This document shows positions 1 through 6,831 of a stretch of DNA of 14,110 bases, in pieces. The number at the start of each line of letters is the position of its first letter. Within the stretch, counting starts at the first letter, position 1. The stretch covers positions 1-14,110 of the forward strand of contig JBARRO010000042.1 in NCBI GenBank assembly GCA_049644265.1, written 5' to 3'. The DNA is from JBARRO01 sp049644265. Its GTDB lineage: Bacteria > Bacteroidota > Ignavibacteria > UBA10030. The position numbers and the translations under genes were made by a program. The notes beneath the pieces were generated by a model, which saw only the letters and a list, made by a program, of their open reading frames with translations, did not search any database and was not told the origin of the DNA.

Positions 1-795
1 GTGAACGAAGAGCTGAAACAACTTCTTTCCGACGTTCAGAAATTTCTGAAGCAGGAACAGGAGCTGCACGGAGACGCAATCGTTCTCCAATCCCGGGAGC
101 CCGCCATGAAGAAAACCGCGCCCAAACCCGAATCGGGAAAAGTTGCCGGAGATGGAGATCTCTTTGGGACTGCCTCCGTTGAAAAATCAACTCCCGCTCC
201 GCTTCAGCAATATCCTCAGGAAGCCTGGACATCCGCCGCGACACTGGATGAGTTGAACAAAACGATTTGTACCTGCACGAAATGCAGTTTGGGATATTCG
301 CGGAAGAAGTTTGTGTTTGGAGTCGGGAATCCAAAGTCCGAAATTGTTTTGATTGGAGAAGCCCCGGGAGCGGATGAAGACGAGCAGGGCGAGCCGTTTG
401 TCGGACGCGCCGGTCAGCTTTTGAACAAGATCCTCGAAGCCATCAGATTCAAACGCGAAGAAGTCTTCATCTGCAACATTCTGAAATGCCGCCCTCCGAA
501 TAATCGCGAACCGGCTCCAGAAGAGATCGAATTATGCGAACCGTATCTGTGGAAGCAGTTGGAGCTCATCAAGCCGAAGATGATTCTGTGCCTCGGCCGC
601 GTGGCGGGTCAGGCTTTGCTGAAAACAAATTCTTCCCTTGGAAATCTTCGGGGCAGATTCCACGACTATCGGGGAATCAAGACGATGGTGACATACCATC
701 CGGCTGCGTTGCTGCGGAATCCGAACTGGAAGAGGCCGTGTTGGGAAGATGTGCAGTTGTTCCGGAAGACGTATGATGAGATGAGCGGGAGCTAA
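1..795 (+). CDS. Family 4 uracil-DNA glycosylase (4Fe-4S type)
   Basis: Removes uracil from DNA as the first step of base-excision repair. The glycosylase domain covers about residues 85-260. Motif A is GEAPGADE (119-126) and motif B is HPAALLRNP (233-241); both are hallmarks of the thermostable family 4 enzymes. Four cysteines fit the iron-sulfur ligands: C92 and C95 (CxxC), C163 in the LKCRPPNNRE stretch, and C179, with the 16-residue spacing between the last two seen in Thermus UDG. About 85 N-terminal residues are charged, low-complexity and probably disordered, so the protein (264 aa) is longer than the roughly 200-aa core family. The GTG at base 1 is the first base of the window, so a start further upstream cannot be excluded. 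The gene is followed by a hairpin-forming repeat and then an iron exporter gene, with no obvious functional link. Confidence 0.93.
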   Translation: MNEELKQLLSDVQKFLKQEQELHGDAIVLQSREPAMKKTAPKPESGKVAGDGDLFGTASVEKSTPAPLQQYPQEAWTSAATLDELNKTICTCTKCSLGYSRKKFVFGVGNPKSEIVLIGEAPGADEDEQGEPFVGRAGQLLNKILEAIRFKREEVFICNILKCRPPNNREPAPEEIELCEPYLWKQLELIKPKMILCLGRVAGQALLKTNSSLGNLRGRFHDYRGIKTMVTYHPAALLRNPNWKRPCWEDVQLFRKTYDEMSGS

Positions 796-799
796 CGCA

Positions 800-874
800 G
801 AGGCTGAGGTTAAGGTTGAGGTTGAGAGAAAGAACTCTTACGTAAGCCTTGACCTTAATCTTAACCTAAGCCTT
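800..874. repeat. Inverted pair of degenerate hexamer tandem repeats
   Basis: The left arm (800-826) is a run of GAGGTT-like hexamers: GAGGCT, GAGGTT, AAGGTT, GAGGTT. The right arm (848-874) is the reverse complement in kind: CTTGAC, CTTAAT, CTTAAC, CTAAGC, CTTAG. As RNA the arms pair over 27 positions with one mismatch (806/868) and a few G-U pairs. The 21-base loop contains a 10-bp palindrome, CTTACGTAAG (837-846). There is no T tract after it, so it is not a textbook terminator, though it could attenuate transcription between the glycosylase and the iron exporter gene. Confidence 0.8.
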
Positions 875-910
875 AGACTCAACTTGGAAGTTCAGAGAAA
901 AGCATCCAAT

Positions 911-2071
911 ATGGCTGAGAACAAGGAATTCATATCTAACCTAAGACAAGCATGGCGGGACGAATGCAACGCCGCGCGCAACTATCGTGCGTTGGCAGAA
1001 CGTGAAAAAGATCCGGCCCGCAAGGAAATTCTGCAGCGCATGTCGGAATCGGAAGTTCGGCATGCAGACCGGTGGGCTGCGCGATTGAAAGAGCTCGGCA
1101 TCGAGGTCGGAGAATTTCATGAAACTGCCATCGAACGGGCGCGTCGCTGGATGTTGATGCGAAGCTCCGCCGAAGCCGCCGCCCAGATGCTTGAAACCGA
1201 CGAATCGAAAGCGGATCAGCTGTATGCGCACATGCTGGAGGCTCCGATTGACGAGCGTGACCGCAGCGCAATTCTTGAGGCCCAAAAAGAAGAGCTCGCG
1301 CACAGCAAGATGCTGGAAGATATTGCCGAACCCTATCCGTCCCATCATCCCCAGCGAAGGCTGAGCCGAATCCTCGGCGCGGAACGATGGCATGTGACCG
1401 CCGGAGGATGGATCGGCCAGGCCATCTATGGAGTCAATGACGGACTTGGAGCCGCGTTCGGTGTGGTCAGCGGCGTTGCCGGAGCAACGAACGCCAACGG
1501 CGAATTTGTGCTGTTGAGCGGCCTTGCGGCGATGATTGCCTCGGCACTTTCCATGGGCAGCGGGGCATATCTTGCCACAAAATCCGAGCGTGAAGTGTAT
1601 GAATCGGAATTGGAAAGGGAACGCCACGAGATGGAGAGCAATCCCGAGGAAGAACGCGAAGAGATGGAGTTGTTCTATCAGCTGAAAGGGTTTTCTCCGG
1701 AGGAGTCAAAAATGATGGCCGAGCGTTTGGCCAAGCAGCCGGAGCAAATGCTCAAGGCGTTGGCCCACGAGGAGCTTGGTCTTTCCGAATCGACATTCCG
1801 GAATCCCTGGGTTGCTGCGTGGAGCGCGACGATCAGCACAGCGGTTGGCGCTGCCGTTCCCGTCATTCCGTTTTTCTTTGCATCCGGCATGACCGCGCTT
1901 GTTTTTTCGTTTGTGATCAGCACCATTGCTCATTTTGCGGTCGGCGCCTCGAAAACCCTGATTACCGGGAGATCGTGGCTGAAGAGCGGCACGGAGATGA
2001 CCGTAGTTGGCGTGGGGGAAGCTGCGATAACGTACTTGATTGGTTTATGGATTTCCCCGATGTTGGGGTAA
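911..2071 (+). CDS. MbfA-like iron exporter: ferritin-like domain fused to VIT1/CCC1 membrane domain
   Basis: Predicted to bind ferrous iron in a cytoplasmic diiron domain and export it across the inner membrane, as described for membrane-bound ferritin MbfA of rhizobia. Residues 8-140 are an erythrin/rubrerythrin-like four-helix domain. Ligand candidates are E18, E48-xx-H51, E95 and E128-xx-H131, i.e. two E...ExxH half sites. Residues 165-386 match the vacuolar iron transporter family: a GVNDGLGAAFGVVSGVAGA first helix (174-192), further helices around 198-222, 305-325, 327-345 and 363-385, and a Glu-rich cytoplasmic loop (225-256) like the metal-binding loop of VIT1. Length is 386 aa. ATG 911 is chosen over an in-frame TTG at 884, which lies next to the repeat and adds nine unconserved-looking residues; neither has a strong ribosome-binding site. 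The partition into iron export rather than import is known for MbfA and inferred here. Confidence 0.88.
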   Translation: MAENKEFISNLRQAWRDECNAARNYRALAEREKDPARKEILQRMSESEVRHADRWAARLKELGIEVGEFHETAIERARRWMLMRSSAEAAAQMLETDESKADQLYAHMLEAPIDERDRSAILEAQKEELAHSKMLEDIAEPYPSHHPQRRLSRILGAERWHVTAGGWIGQAIYGVNDGLGAAFGVVSGVAGATNANGEFVLLSGLAAMIASALSMGSGAYLATKSEREVYESELERERHEMESNPEEEREEMELFYQLKGFSPEESKMMAERLAKQPEQMLKALAHEELGLSESTFRNPWVAAWSATISTAVGAAVPVIPFFFASGMTALVFSFVISTIAHFAVGASKTLITGRSWLKSGTEMTVVGVGEAAITYLIGLWISPMLG

Positions 2072-2089
2072 ACGCTGCAGAACGTTTTG

Positions 2090-2095
2090 AAGGAG
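2090..2095 (+). promoter_or_regulatory. Ribosome-binding site fixing the dnaB start
   Basis: AAGGAG lies 8 bases before ATG 2104. It selects this codon over the open in-frame reading that continues back into the iron exporter gene. Confidence 0.75.
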
Positions 2096-2103
2096 TGACT
2101 GTC

Positions 2104-3531
2104 ATGGCAGAGCCAAGGAAAATTCTCGGTCTCAACGTTCTTCCGTCATCATCCGCCGAAGGGCGGGTGCCGCCGCAGGCCATGGATGTCGAAGCGGCTG
2201 TCCTCGGAGCGATGCTTCTGGAAAAAGAGGCTATTGCCAAGGCCATCGAGGTCATCGACGACACCGCATTCTACAAGCCGGGACACCAGAGTATCTTCCG
2301 CGCGATGATTTCCCTGTTTGAACGGAGCGAGCCGGTCGACCTGATCACGCTGACCGAAGAGCTGCGCCGCCGCGGAGAGTTGGAAAAAATCGGCGGTGAA
2401 TACTTTCTCACCGAGCTGACCACAAAAGTGACAAGTGCGGCCAACGTGGAATACCACGCGCATATCGTTCTTGAAAAAGCACTCATGCGCCAGTTGATCG
2501 GAGCCTCCTCGGAGGTGATTACGCGCGCCTACAGCGAGTCGGAAGACGCCCTCGGTCTGCTCGACGAAGCCGAACAGAGGATCTTCGACATCTCCGAGCA
2601 GCGGATGAAGAAGAGCTTCGTCTCGATGAACACGGCTGTGCATAAAACGATGGATTTGCTCCAGAGCATCCACGGAAAGCACAGCGGGGTCACGGGAGTG
2701 CCTTCGGGGTTTACCGACCTCGACGCAGAGACGGGAGGGTTTCAAAAATCGGACTTAATTATTATTGCTGGGCGGCCAAGCCAGGGAAAAACAGCCTTTG
2801 CACTTGCAGCCGCAAGGAACGCCGCCGTCAGATATGATGTGCCGGTCGGATTCTTCAGCTTGGAAATGTCAACGCAACAACTTGTGATGAGATTGATGTG
2901 TGCAGAAGCAAGGGTAGATGCTCATAAGGTTCGCACCGGAAGATTGCCTGAAGATGAATGGAAGAATCTGAGCACCAGTGTTGGCCGCCTGTATAATGCA
3001 AAGTTTTATATTGATGACACACCCGCTTTAGGTATTCTGGAACTGCGTGCAAAGGCACGACGACTAAAGGCTGAGCACAACGTAGGAGTCATTGTTGTTG
3101 ATTATTTGCAGCTTATGCAGGGCCCGAAGAACGCGCAAAGCAGGGAACAGGAAATCTCCAGTATTTCTCGGTCACTCAAGGCGCTCGCCAAGGAAATAGA
3201 CATACCTGTGATCGCGTTGTCTCAGCTGAATCGTGCGGTTGAAGCTCGGGGGGACAAAAGACCAGTCCTTGCAGACTTGAGGGAGTCCGGGGCTATAGAG
3301 CAGGATGCTGACGTGGTTATGTTTGTTCATCGGCCTGAAGCCCACGGGATTAAGGAGGAAGATGGACAATCCACAGAAGGGTTGGCAGAAATCATCATTG
3401 GGAAACAAAGGAACGGCCCAACGAGTACCATCAGGCTCCAGTTTGTCAAACAGTTTGTCTTGTTTGGAAATCGGGCACCCTTCCGTGCGGAGTTACCGCC
3501 GCCCCCGGACTCTCAAGAAGAACCCTTCTAG
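2104..3531 (+). CDS. dnaB: Replicative DNA helicase DnaB
   Basis: Hexameric 5'-3' helicase that unwinds DNA at the replication fork and recruits primase. The 475-aa protein is of normal length. The N-terminal helical domain spans about 22-130, starting PPQAMDVEAAVLGAMLL; a linker runs to about 190; the RecA-like motor is about 195-460. Walker A is GRPSQGKT (223-230), with Gln where most DnaB proteins have Met. Other motifs are FSLEMS (251-256), Walker B VVDYLQLM (331-338), the SQLNRAVEARGDKRP stretch (373-387), DLRESGAIEQDAD (391-403) and the KQRNGP arginine-finger region (434-439). No intein interrupts the P-loop. The start at 2104 has a clear AAGGAG; the same frame is open upstream into the preceding gene, but that part reads as an out-of-frame copy of the exporter. 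GC drops from near 58% to near 49% at about base 2740 (see findings). Confidence 0.96.
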   Translation: MAEPRKILGLNVLPSSSAEGRVPPQAMDVEAAVLGAMLLEKEAIAKAIEVIDDTAFYKPGHQSIFRAMISLFERSEPVDLITLTEELRRRGELEKIGGEYFLTELTTKVTSAANVEYHAHIVLEKALMRQLIGASSEVITRAYSESEDALGLLDEAEQRIFDISEQRMKKSFVSMNTAVHKTMDLLQSIHGKHSGVTGVPSGFTDLDAETGGFQKSDLIIIAGRPSQGKTAFALAAARNAAVRYDVPVGFFSLEMSTQQLVMRLMCAEARVDAHKVRTGRLPEDEWKNLSTSVGRLYNAKFYIDDTPALGILELRAKARRLKAEHNVGVIVVDYLQLMQGPKNAQSREQEISSISRSLKALAKEIDIPVIALSQLNRAVEARGDKRPVLADLRESGAIEQDADVVMFVHRPEAHGIKEEDGQSTEGLAEIIIGKQRNGPTSTIRLQFVKQFVLFGNRAPFRAELPPPPDSQEEPF

Positions 3532-3540
3532 GAGCAGAGG

Positions 3541-4305
3541 ATGTTGTTCCCTTGTGTTGGCGGGAAGATTCGTTCTGCGTTGTTGTTGGGCAGCATTTGG
3601 ATTTCGGCGGTGTTCGCGCAGGAAGGGACCTGGGGTCTCAGCGGATTGGCCGGCATTGGGTATCCCAACCTCGGAACGGTCAACGAGACTCTCGACCGCA
3701 CAATCGATTATTGGAACAACGCGGAAGGAATTCCCATCGGGCCGTTCGAACATTTTGGAGTCTCAGGTCAATGGTCGGGAAAACTCCAATACCGGTACGA
3801 ACGGGACTTCGCTTTCTCGCTCTCGGTGACCGAATTCCATCGCACCATCCGAAACTCGTATGCCGACGCCGACTATACGCTTGAATTCGAACGAACTGTG
3901 GGTGCGACGGACGTCATGCTGGGGTTCTCCTATTATCTTCCTCCGCTCCTCCGGTCGGTCGACACATACGTGCTTGTGGAAATCGGAGAAACGTTCGCGC
4001 GTGCCGACGCCTATACCTACAGCACGAAATCAAGGAAGGTGGGAGCCGACTATGTCTGGGATGTCCTGTATGACACGCGTGCACGGTATCGGAAGGAGAA
4101 GCTGAGTCTCACGACGGGACTCGGAGCCGATGTGGAGATCGCGGGCCCGTTCGTACTTGAGATGGCATTGAGATACAAGCTTGCAAAAGTCGGGCAGATG
4201 GATGGTGACATTCAGAGAATTACAGGTACATTTCCAGAGCCGTCGGTGACGGAGTTCGATTTCTCCTCGGTCACCCTGATGGTCGGCCTCGGTATCCGGT
4301 TTTGA
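3541..4305 (+). CDS. Small outer-membrane beta-barrel protein
   Basis: Exported protein predicted to form a small barrel in the outer membrane; its cargo or role is not evident. Residues 1-26 look like a signal peptide with a hydrophobic core (LLLGSIWISAVF) and likely cleavage after AFA, before QEG. The mature part alternates polar and hydrophobic residues in repeated segments (for example GKLQYRYERDFAFSLSV, TDVMLGFSYYL, KLSLTTGLGADVEI, FVLEMALRYKLAKV), and it ends in VTLMVGLGIRF, a typical C-terminal strand with terminal Phe recognised by the BAM machinery. Total length is 254 aa, which suits about 8-10 strands. The GGAG site overlaps the dnaB stop codon, 6 bases before ATG, so it may be translated from the same transcript as dnaB. 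Family membership beyond 'OmpA/OmpW-like barrel' cannot be decided by eye. Confidence 0.75.
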   Translation: MLFPCVGGKIRSALLLGSIWISAVFAQEGTWGLSGLAGIGYPNLGTVNETLDRTIDYWNNAEGIPIGPFEHFGVSGQWSGKLQYRYERDFAFSLSVTEFHRTIRNSYADADYTLEFERTVGATDVMLGFSYYLPPLLRSVDTYVLVEIGETFARADAYTYSTKSRKVGADYVWDVLYDTRARYRKEKLSLTTGLGADVEIAGPFVLEMALRYKLAKVGQMDGDIQRITGTFPEPSVTEFDFSSVTLMVGLGIRF

Positions 4306-4309
4306 ACAT

Positions 4310-4316
4310 AAGGAGG
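4310..4316 (+). promoter_or_regulatory. Strong ribosome-binding site for the DUF1460 gene
   Basis: AAGGAGG sits 4 bases before ATG 4321 and 4 bases after the stop of the barrel gene. Such perfect sites are rare in Bacteroidia, so this is also a taxonomic hint. Confidence 0.7.
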
Positions 4317-4320
4317 TTCC

Positions 4321-5217
4321 ATGAAACGACGCAACTTTCTTCAATCGATTCCCCTCGCTTTTTCGTTTGCAGCGGTAGGTCGAAACCTTCTCGCCGAGAA
4401 TTCCTCCCGCCCATTTTTCCTGCAGGATGATGAGGACGCGATCCTGTGTAAGAAGAAATTCGACATTGCCCTCTCCCTCGGTTTACAGCATCAACCTATC
4501 GGCGACGTTGTTGTAGAAGTTGGGAAAACATTCCTCGGAACGGAGTACGTGGCCAATGCACTGGAAGTGCCGGGAGACGAGCATCTCGTCGTCAATATGC
4601 GCGGACTCGACTGCGTCTCGTTCTATGAGAATGCTCTTGTGCTCGCACGCTGCCTGAAGAAGGGGAAAACGACGTTTGAGGACTACAAAGCGGAACTGCA
4701 GTTTATCCGGTATCGGGGCGGCGTGATCGACCGCTATCCCAGCCGGCTCCACTATACGTCCGACTATTTCTACGACAACGATAAGAGAGGAGTCTGGAAG
4801 CTCATGTCGAAAGAAATCGGAGGCGTGCCGTTCAAGAAAAAACTCAACTTCATGTCCACGCATCCTGATTCCTACCAGCAAATCCGGGAGAACCCAGACT
4901 TCAAAAAGATTATTGAACAGCAGGAACAGGAAATTTCGAAGCGTGATACCTATTACATCCCCAAAACAAAAATTGCCGAGATTTCTAAGTCCATCCAGAA
5001 CGGCGACATCCTCGGAATGACCACCGATATCGAAGGTATCGACACTTCTCATACCGGAATCGCCCTGCGACTGAACGGAGAGGTTCATTTGATGCACGCT
5101 CCTCTCGCCGGGAAGAAAGTTCTGATCTCGGACAAGACGTTGGCCGACTATGTCGCTGCAAACAAGCGTCAGACGGGGATTATGGTTGCGAGGCCGCTGG
5201 AACCAGCCTCTTCGTAG
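4321..5217 (+). CDS. DUF1460 N-acetylmuramoyl-L-alanine amidase-like protein, exported
   Basis: Likely cell-wall hydrolase of the DUF1460 family, whose fold relates to NlpC/P60 cysteine peptidases that cut peptidoglycan peptides or the muramoyl-alanine bond. The conserved GLDCVSFYENAL block (95-106) supplies the presumed catalytic Cys98, and DTSHTGIAL (241-249) supplies the presumed His244; RYRGGVIDRYPSRLHYTSDYF (130-150) and HLMHAPL (256-262) are other conserved-looking parts. The N-terminus, KRRNFLQ followed by a hydrophobic run (10-24), resembles a twin-arginine export signal, so folding before export is possible. Length is 298 aa. It sits 15 bases behind the outer-membrane barrel gene with a strong AAGGAGG, suggesting a shared envelope transcript. 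Exact bond specificity is unknown. Confidence 0.85.
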   Translation: MKRRNFLQSIPLAFSFAAVGRNLLAENSSRPFFLQDDEDAILCKKKFDIALSLGLQHQPIGDVVVEVGKTFLGTEYVANALEVPGDEHLVVNMRGLDCVSFYENALVLARCLKKGKTTFEDYKAELQFIRYRGGVIDRYPSRLHYTSDYFYDNDKRGVWKLMSKEIGGVPFKKKLNFMSTHPDSYQQIRENPDFKKIIEQQEQEISKRDTYYIPKTKIAEISKSIQNGDILGMTTDIEGIDTSHTGIALRLNGEVHLMHAPLAGKKVLISDKTLADYVAANKRQTGIMVARPLEPASS

Positions 5218-5235
5218 ACAAACCGTGGTAAGAAT

Positions 5236-5754
5236 ATGGCCGACGAGCGCATAGCCATTACTATGGGCGACATTACACGCCAGTCCGTTGACGTGATTGT
5301 CAATGCCGCAAACACTTCGTTGTTGGGAGGCGGAGGGGTTGACGGGGCTATTCATCGCGTTGCCGGTCCGGAGCTCCTGGATGCATGCAGAAAGCTCGGC
5401 GGCTGTGAAACGGGTGATGCGAAGATTACAAAAGGATTCAAGCTTCCGGCGTCGTGGGTGATTCATACGGTGGGTCCGATCTGGTACGGAGGCTCAAACG
5501 GGGAAGCCGGACTCCTTGCAAAGTGCTACCGCAGTTGCTTCGCGCTGGCTGCCGAACAGAAGATCAGGACACTCGCATTTCCTTCGATCAGCACCGGCGT
5601 GTACGGATATCCGGTTGAGAAAGCGTGCAGGATTGCGCTGGGTGAAATCCGGAAGGGATTGGAGGAGAACCTTGCCATTGAAAAGGTTTTCGTCATTTGT
5701 TTTGACGATCGCACATATCAGAGTTATCAGCTCGCGCTGGAAGAGATCAAATAG
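5236..5754 (+). CDS. Macro domain protein, MacroD/YmdB-type ADP-ribose hydrolase
   Basis: Single macro domain of 172 aa, expected to bind ADP-ribose and to hydrolyse O-acetyl-ADP-ribose or remove mono-ADP-ribose from proteins in the cytoplasm. Visible motifs are NAANTSLLGGGGVDGAIH (23-40), with N26 and catalytic-type D36, the CETGDAKITKGFKLPA stretch (57-72) with HTVGP (77-81), and the phosphate loop SISTGVYGYP (117-126). FVICFDD (152-158) gives the C-terminal strand near the adenine pocket. These match the MacroD type rather than the PARG-like or viral types. ATG 5236 is 18 bases behind the DUF1460 stop; the ribosome-binding site is poor (GGTAAG). No ADP-ribosyltransferase or sirtuin gene is visible nearby, so its substrate in this organism is open. 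Confidence 0.93.
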   Translation: MADERIAITMGDITRQSVDVIVNAANTSLLGGGGVDGAIHRVAGPELLDACRKLGGCETGDAKITKGFKLPASWVIHTVGPIWYGGSNGEAGLLAKCYRSCFALAAEQKIRTLAFPSISTGVYGYPVEKACRIALGEIRKGLEENLAIEKVFVICFDDRTYQSYQLALEEIK

Positions 5755-5870
5755 GAAATTGGGGAACGCAGGTCTCCCCGCAGCTGTTTTGAATAACGTT
5801 GTTCTTGCAACACACACCAAAAAAGCCTAACGTCTGTCACAATTTTTCTCACCCATCTTTCCCAAAACAC

Positions 5871-6422
5871 ATGAGACGATTCAACGCCATTGTGCTGTTT
5901 GTAACACTGGTTGGTTTGATCGAGTATGGTGAAGCGCAGCAACCCATCCTCAGCCCGCGCGATTCCGTCGAGGTTGTCATCAACGGAAAAAAAATCTCCG
6001 TGAATTACGGCAGGCCTTCGATGCGGGGTCGCAAGATCATGGGCGGACTCGTTCCGTACAACCGCTGGTGGAGGACCGGAGCGAATGAAGCCACGGCATT
6101 TGTTACGGAGGCGGATATCCTGCTCGGCGACTCGCTCGTTCCCAGGGGGTCCTACACGCTCTACACCATGCCGTCGGACAAGCAGTGGAAGATCCTGGTC
6201 AACAAGCAGACCGGCCAATGGGGAACCGTCTACACGCCCGAGTTAGACATGCTCCGGCTCCCGTTGAAGAAGAAGATGTTGAAGGATCCGGTCGAAAAGT
6301 TTACGATCGCTCTTGAGAAGAACGGGAACGGATCGGGTGTTATGAAACTGATGTGGGAGAAAACGCAGCTCTCGATCAATTTCAAGGTTCTGAAGGAAAT
6401 CAAGAACGGGGGTACTCGATAA
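5871..6422 (+). CDS. DUF2911 exported protein
   Basis: Belongs to the DUF2911 family, common in Bacteroidota and relatives; no biochemical role is established. The protein is 183 aa. Residues 1-22 form a signal peptide (MRRFNAIVLFVTLVGLIEYG with likely cleavage near EAQ), so it acts in the periplasm or on the surface. The family signature is clear: VNYGRPSMRGRKIMGGLVPY (44-63) followed by WRTGANEAT (67-75), then PRGSYTLYTMPSDKQWKILVN (91-111, beta-rich) and a final beta strand QLSINFKVL. ATG 5871 is chosen because it begins a proper signal peptide; the upstream in-frame TTG at 5799 would bury it. There is no Shine-Dalgarno, and 116 bases separate it from the macro-domain gene, so it may start a new transcript. 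It runs into the CDGSH gene with a 4-base gap. Confidence 0.87.
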   Translation: MRRFNAIVLFVTLVGLIEYGEAQQPILSPRDSVEVVINGKKISVNYGRPSMRGRKIMGGLVPYNRWWRTGANEATAFVTEADILLGDSLVPRGSYTLYTMPSDKQWKILVNKQTGQWGTVYTPELDMLRLPLKKKMLKDPVEKFTIALEKNGNGSGVMKLMWEKTQLSINFKVLKEIKNGGTR

Positions 6423-6426
6423 TCTG

Positions 6427-6660
6427 ATGGCAACCAAGATTGTTGTAAAGAACAACGGAAGTATCAAGGTGGAGGGGGATTTTGAACTGTTGGACGAGAA
6501 GGGAAATAAGTTTGATCTGAACGGCCGGACCAGAATTTCGCTGTGCCGGTGTGGGCAGAGCAAAGACAAGCCGTTCTGCGACCACACCCACCGCGCCTGT
6601 CACTTCGAATCGGAGATTGTGGCTCGCGCGCTTCCGCCTCTCCAGCCGAAAACCTCTTAG
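6427..6660 (+). CDS. CDGSH iron-sulfur domain protein (mitoNEET-like)
   Basis: Small 77-aa protein with one CDGSH zinc-finger-like motif binding a [2Fe-2S] cluster through three Cys and one His. The ligands are C40, C42, C51 and H55 in the pattern CxCxxSxxxPxCDxxH. The usual Gly after CD is replaced by His, giving CDHTH. Residues 1-35 form the beta-strand cap typical of short bacterial members (KIVVKNNGSIKVEGDFEL). Roles proposed for the family include redox sensing and cluster transfer. It starts 4 bases after the DUF2911 stop, so the two are very likely co-translated from one message. It is followed by an intergenic region with repeats. Confidence 0.92.
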   Translation: MATKIVVKNNGSIKVEGDFELLDEKGNKFDLNGRTRISLCRCGQSKDKPFCDHTHRACHFESEIVARALPPLQPKTS

Positions 6661-6667
6661 AGAGCCA

Positions 6668-6688
6668 AGTTTGGAGTTTCGGGTTTCA
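6668..6688. repeat. Three degenerate heptamer tandem repeats
   Basis: AGTTTGG, AGTTTCG and GGTTTCA lie head to tail just after the CDGSH stop. The run is short and could be chance alone, but it resembles in style the hexamer run at 800-826 and the CACGAAT repeats at 7718-7902. Confidence 0.4.
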
Positions 6689-6724
6689 AATCTAAGTCCA
6701 GCCTGCAATCACAAAAGAAGAAGT

Positions 6725-6828
6725 CGTCATCCCCACATGATTTAAGTGGGGATCTGATCTTCAAGGGGGGTTGAGCCAGGCATTCCTTGGTGTTATCAGA
6801 TTCCCGCTAAGAGCATGCGGGAATGACG
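6725..6828. repeat. REP/BIME-like pair of inverted hairpins
   Basis: Two hairpins face each other between the convergent CDGSH and methyltransferase genes. Hairpin 1 pairs ATCCCCAC (6729-6736) with GTGGGGAT (6746-6753) around a 9-base loop. Hairpin 2 pairs ATTCCCGC (6800-6807) with GCGGGAAT (6817-6824), also around a 9-base loop. The reverse complement of hairpin 2 aligns with hairpin 1 from CGTCAT through ATCTGAT, including part of the loop, so they are inverted copies of one roughly 35-bp unit. The outer ends, CGTCAT at 6725-6730 and ATGACG at 6823-6828, are exact inverted repeats. This is the architecture of REP-type palindromes mobilised by RAYT transposases; no transposase is present here. 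It may also end transcription from both sides. Confidence 0.75.
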
Positions 6829-6831
6829 GTT

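Noticed and set aside
941..1627. Minus-strand open frame of 228 codons opposite the iron exporter
   Set aside because: No motif; the + strand carries conserved diiron and VIT motifs over the same bases.
1819..2103. N-terminal extension of DnaB starting inside the iron exporter gene
   Set aside because: The added residues are an out-of-frame reading of the exporter; a good ribosome-binding site and a normal DnaB N-terminus start at 2104.
2770..2793. Intein insertion in the DnaB P-loop
   Set aside because: The sequence runs uninterrupted through GRPSQGKT and all later helicase motifs, and total length is normal.
4483..5466. Long minus-strand open frame (327 codons) opposite the DUF1460 and macro-domain genes
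   Set aside because: It spans two well-recognised + strand genes and has no recognisable domain; it is a shadow of their codon structure.
5761..5795. Terminator after the macro-domain gene
   Set aside because: GGGGA and TCCCC can pair over only 5 bases around a 9-base loop, and the later T run is four bases and distant.
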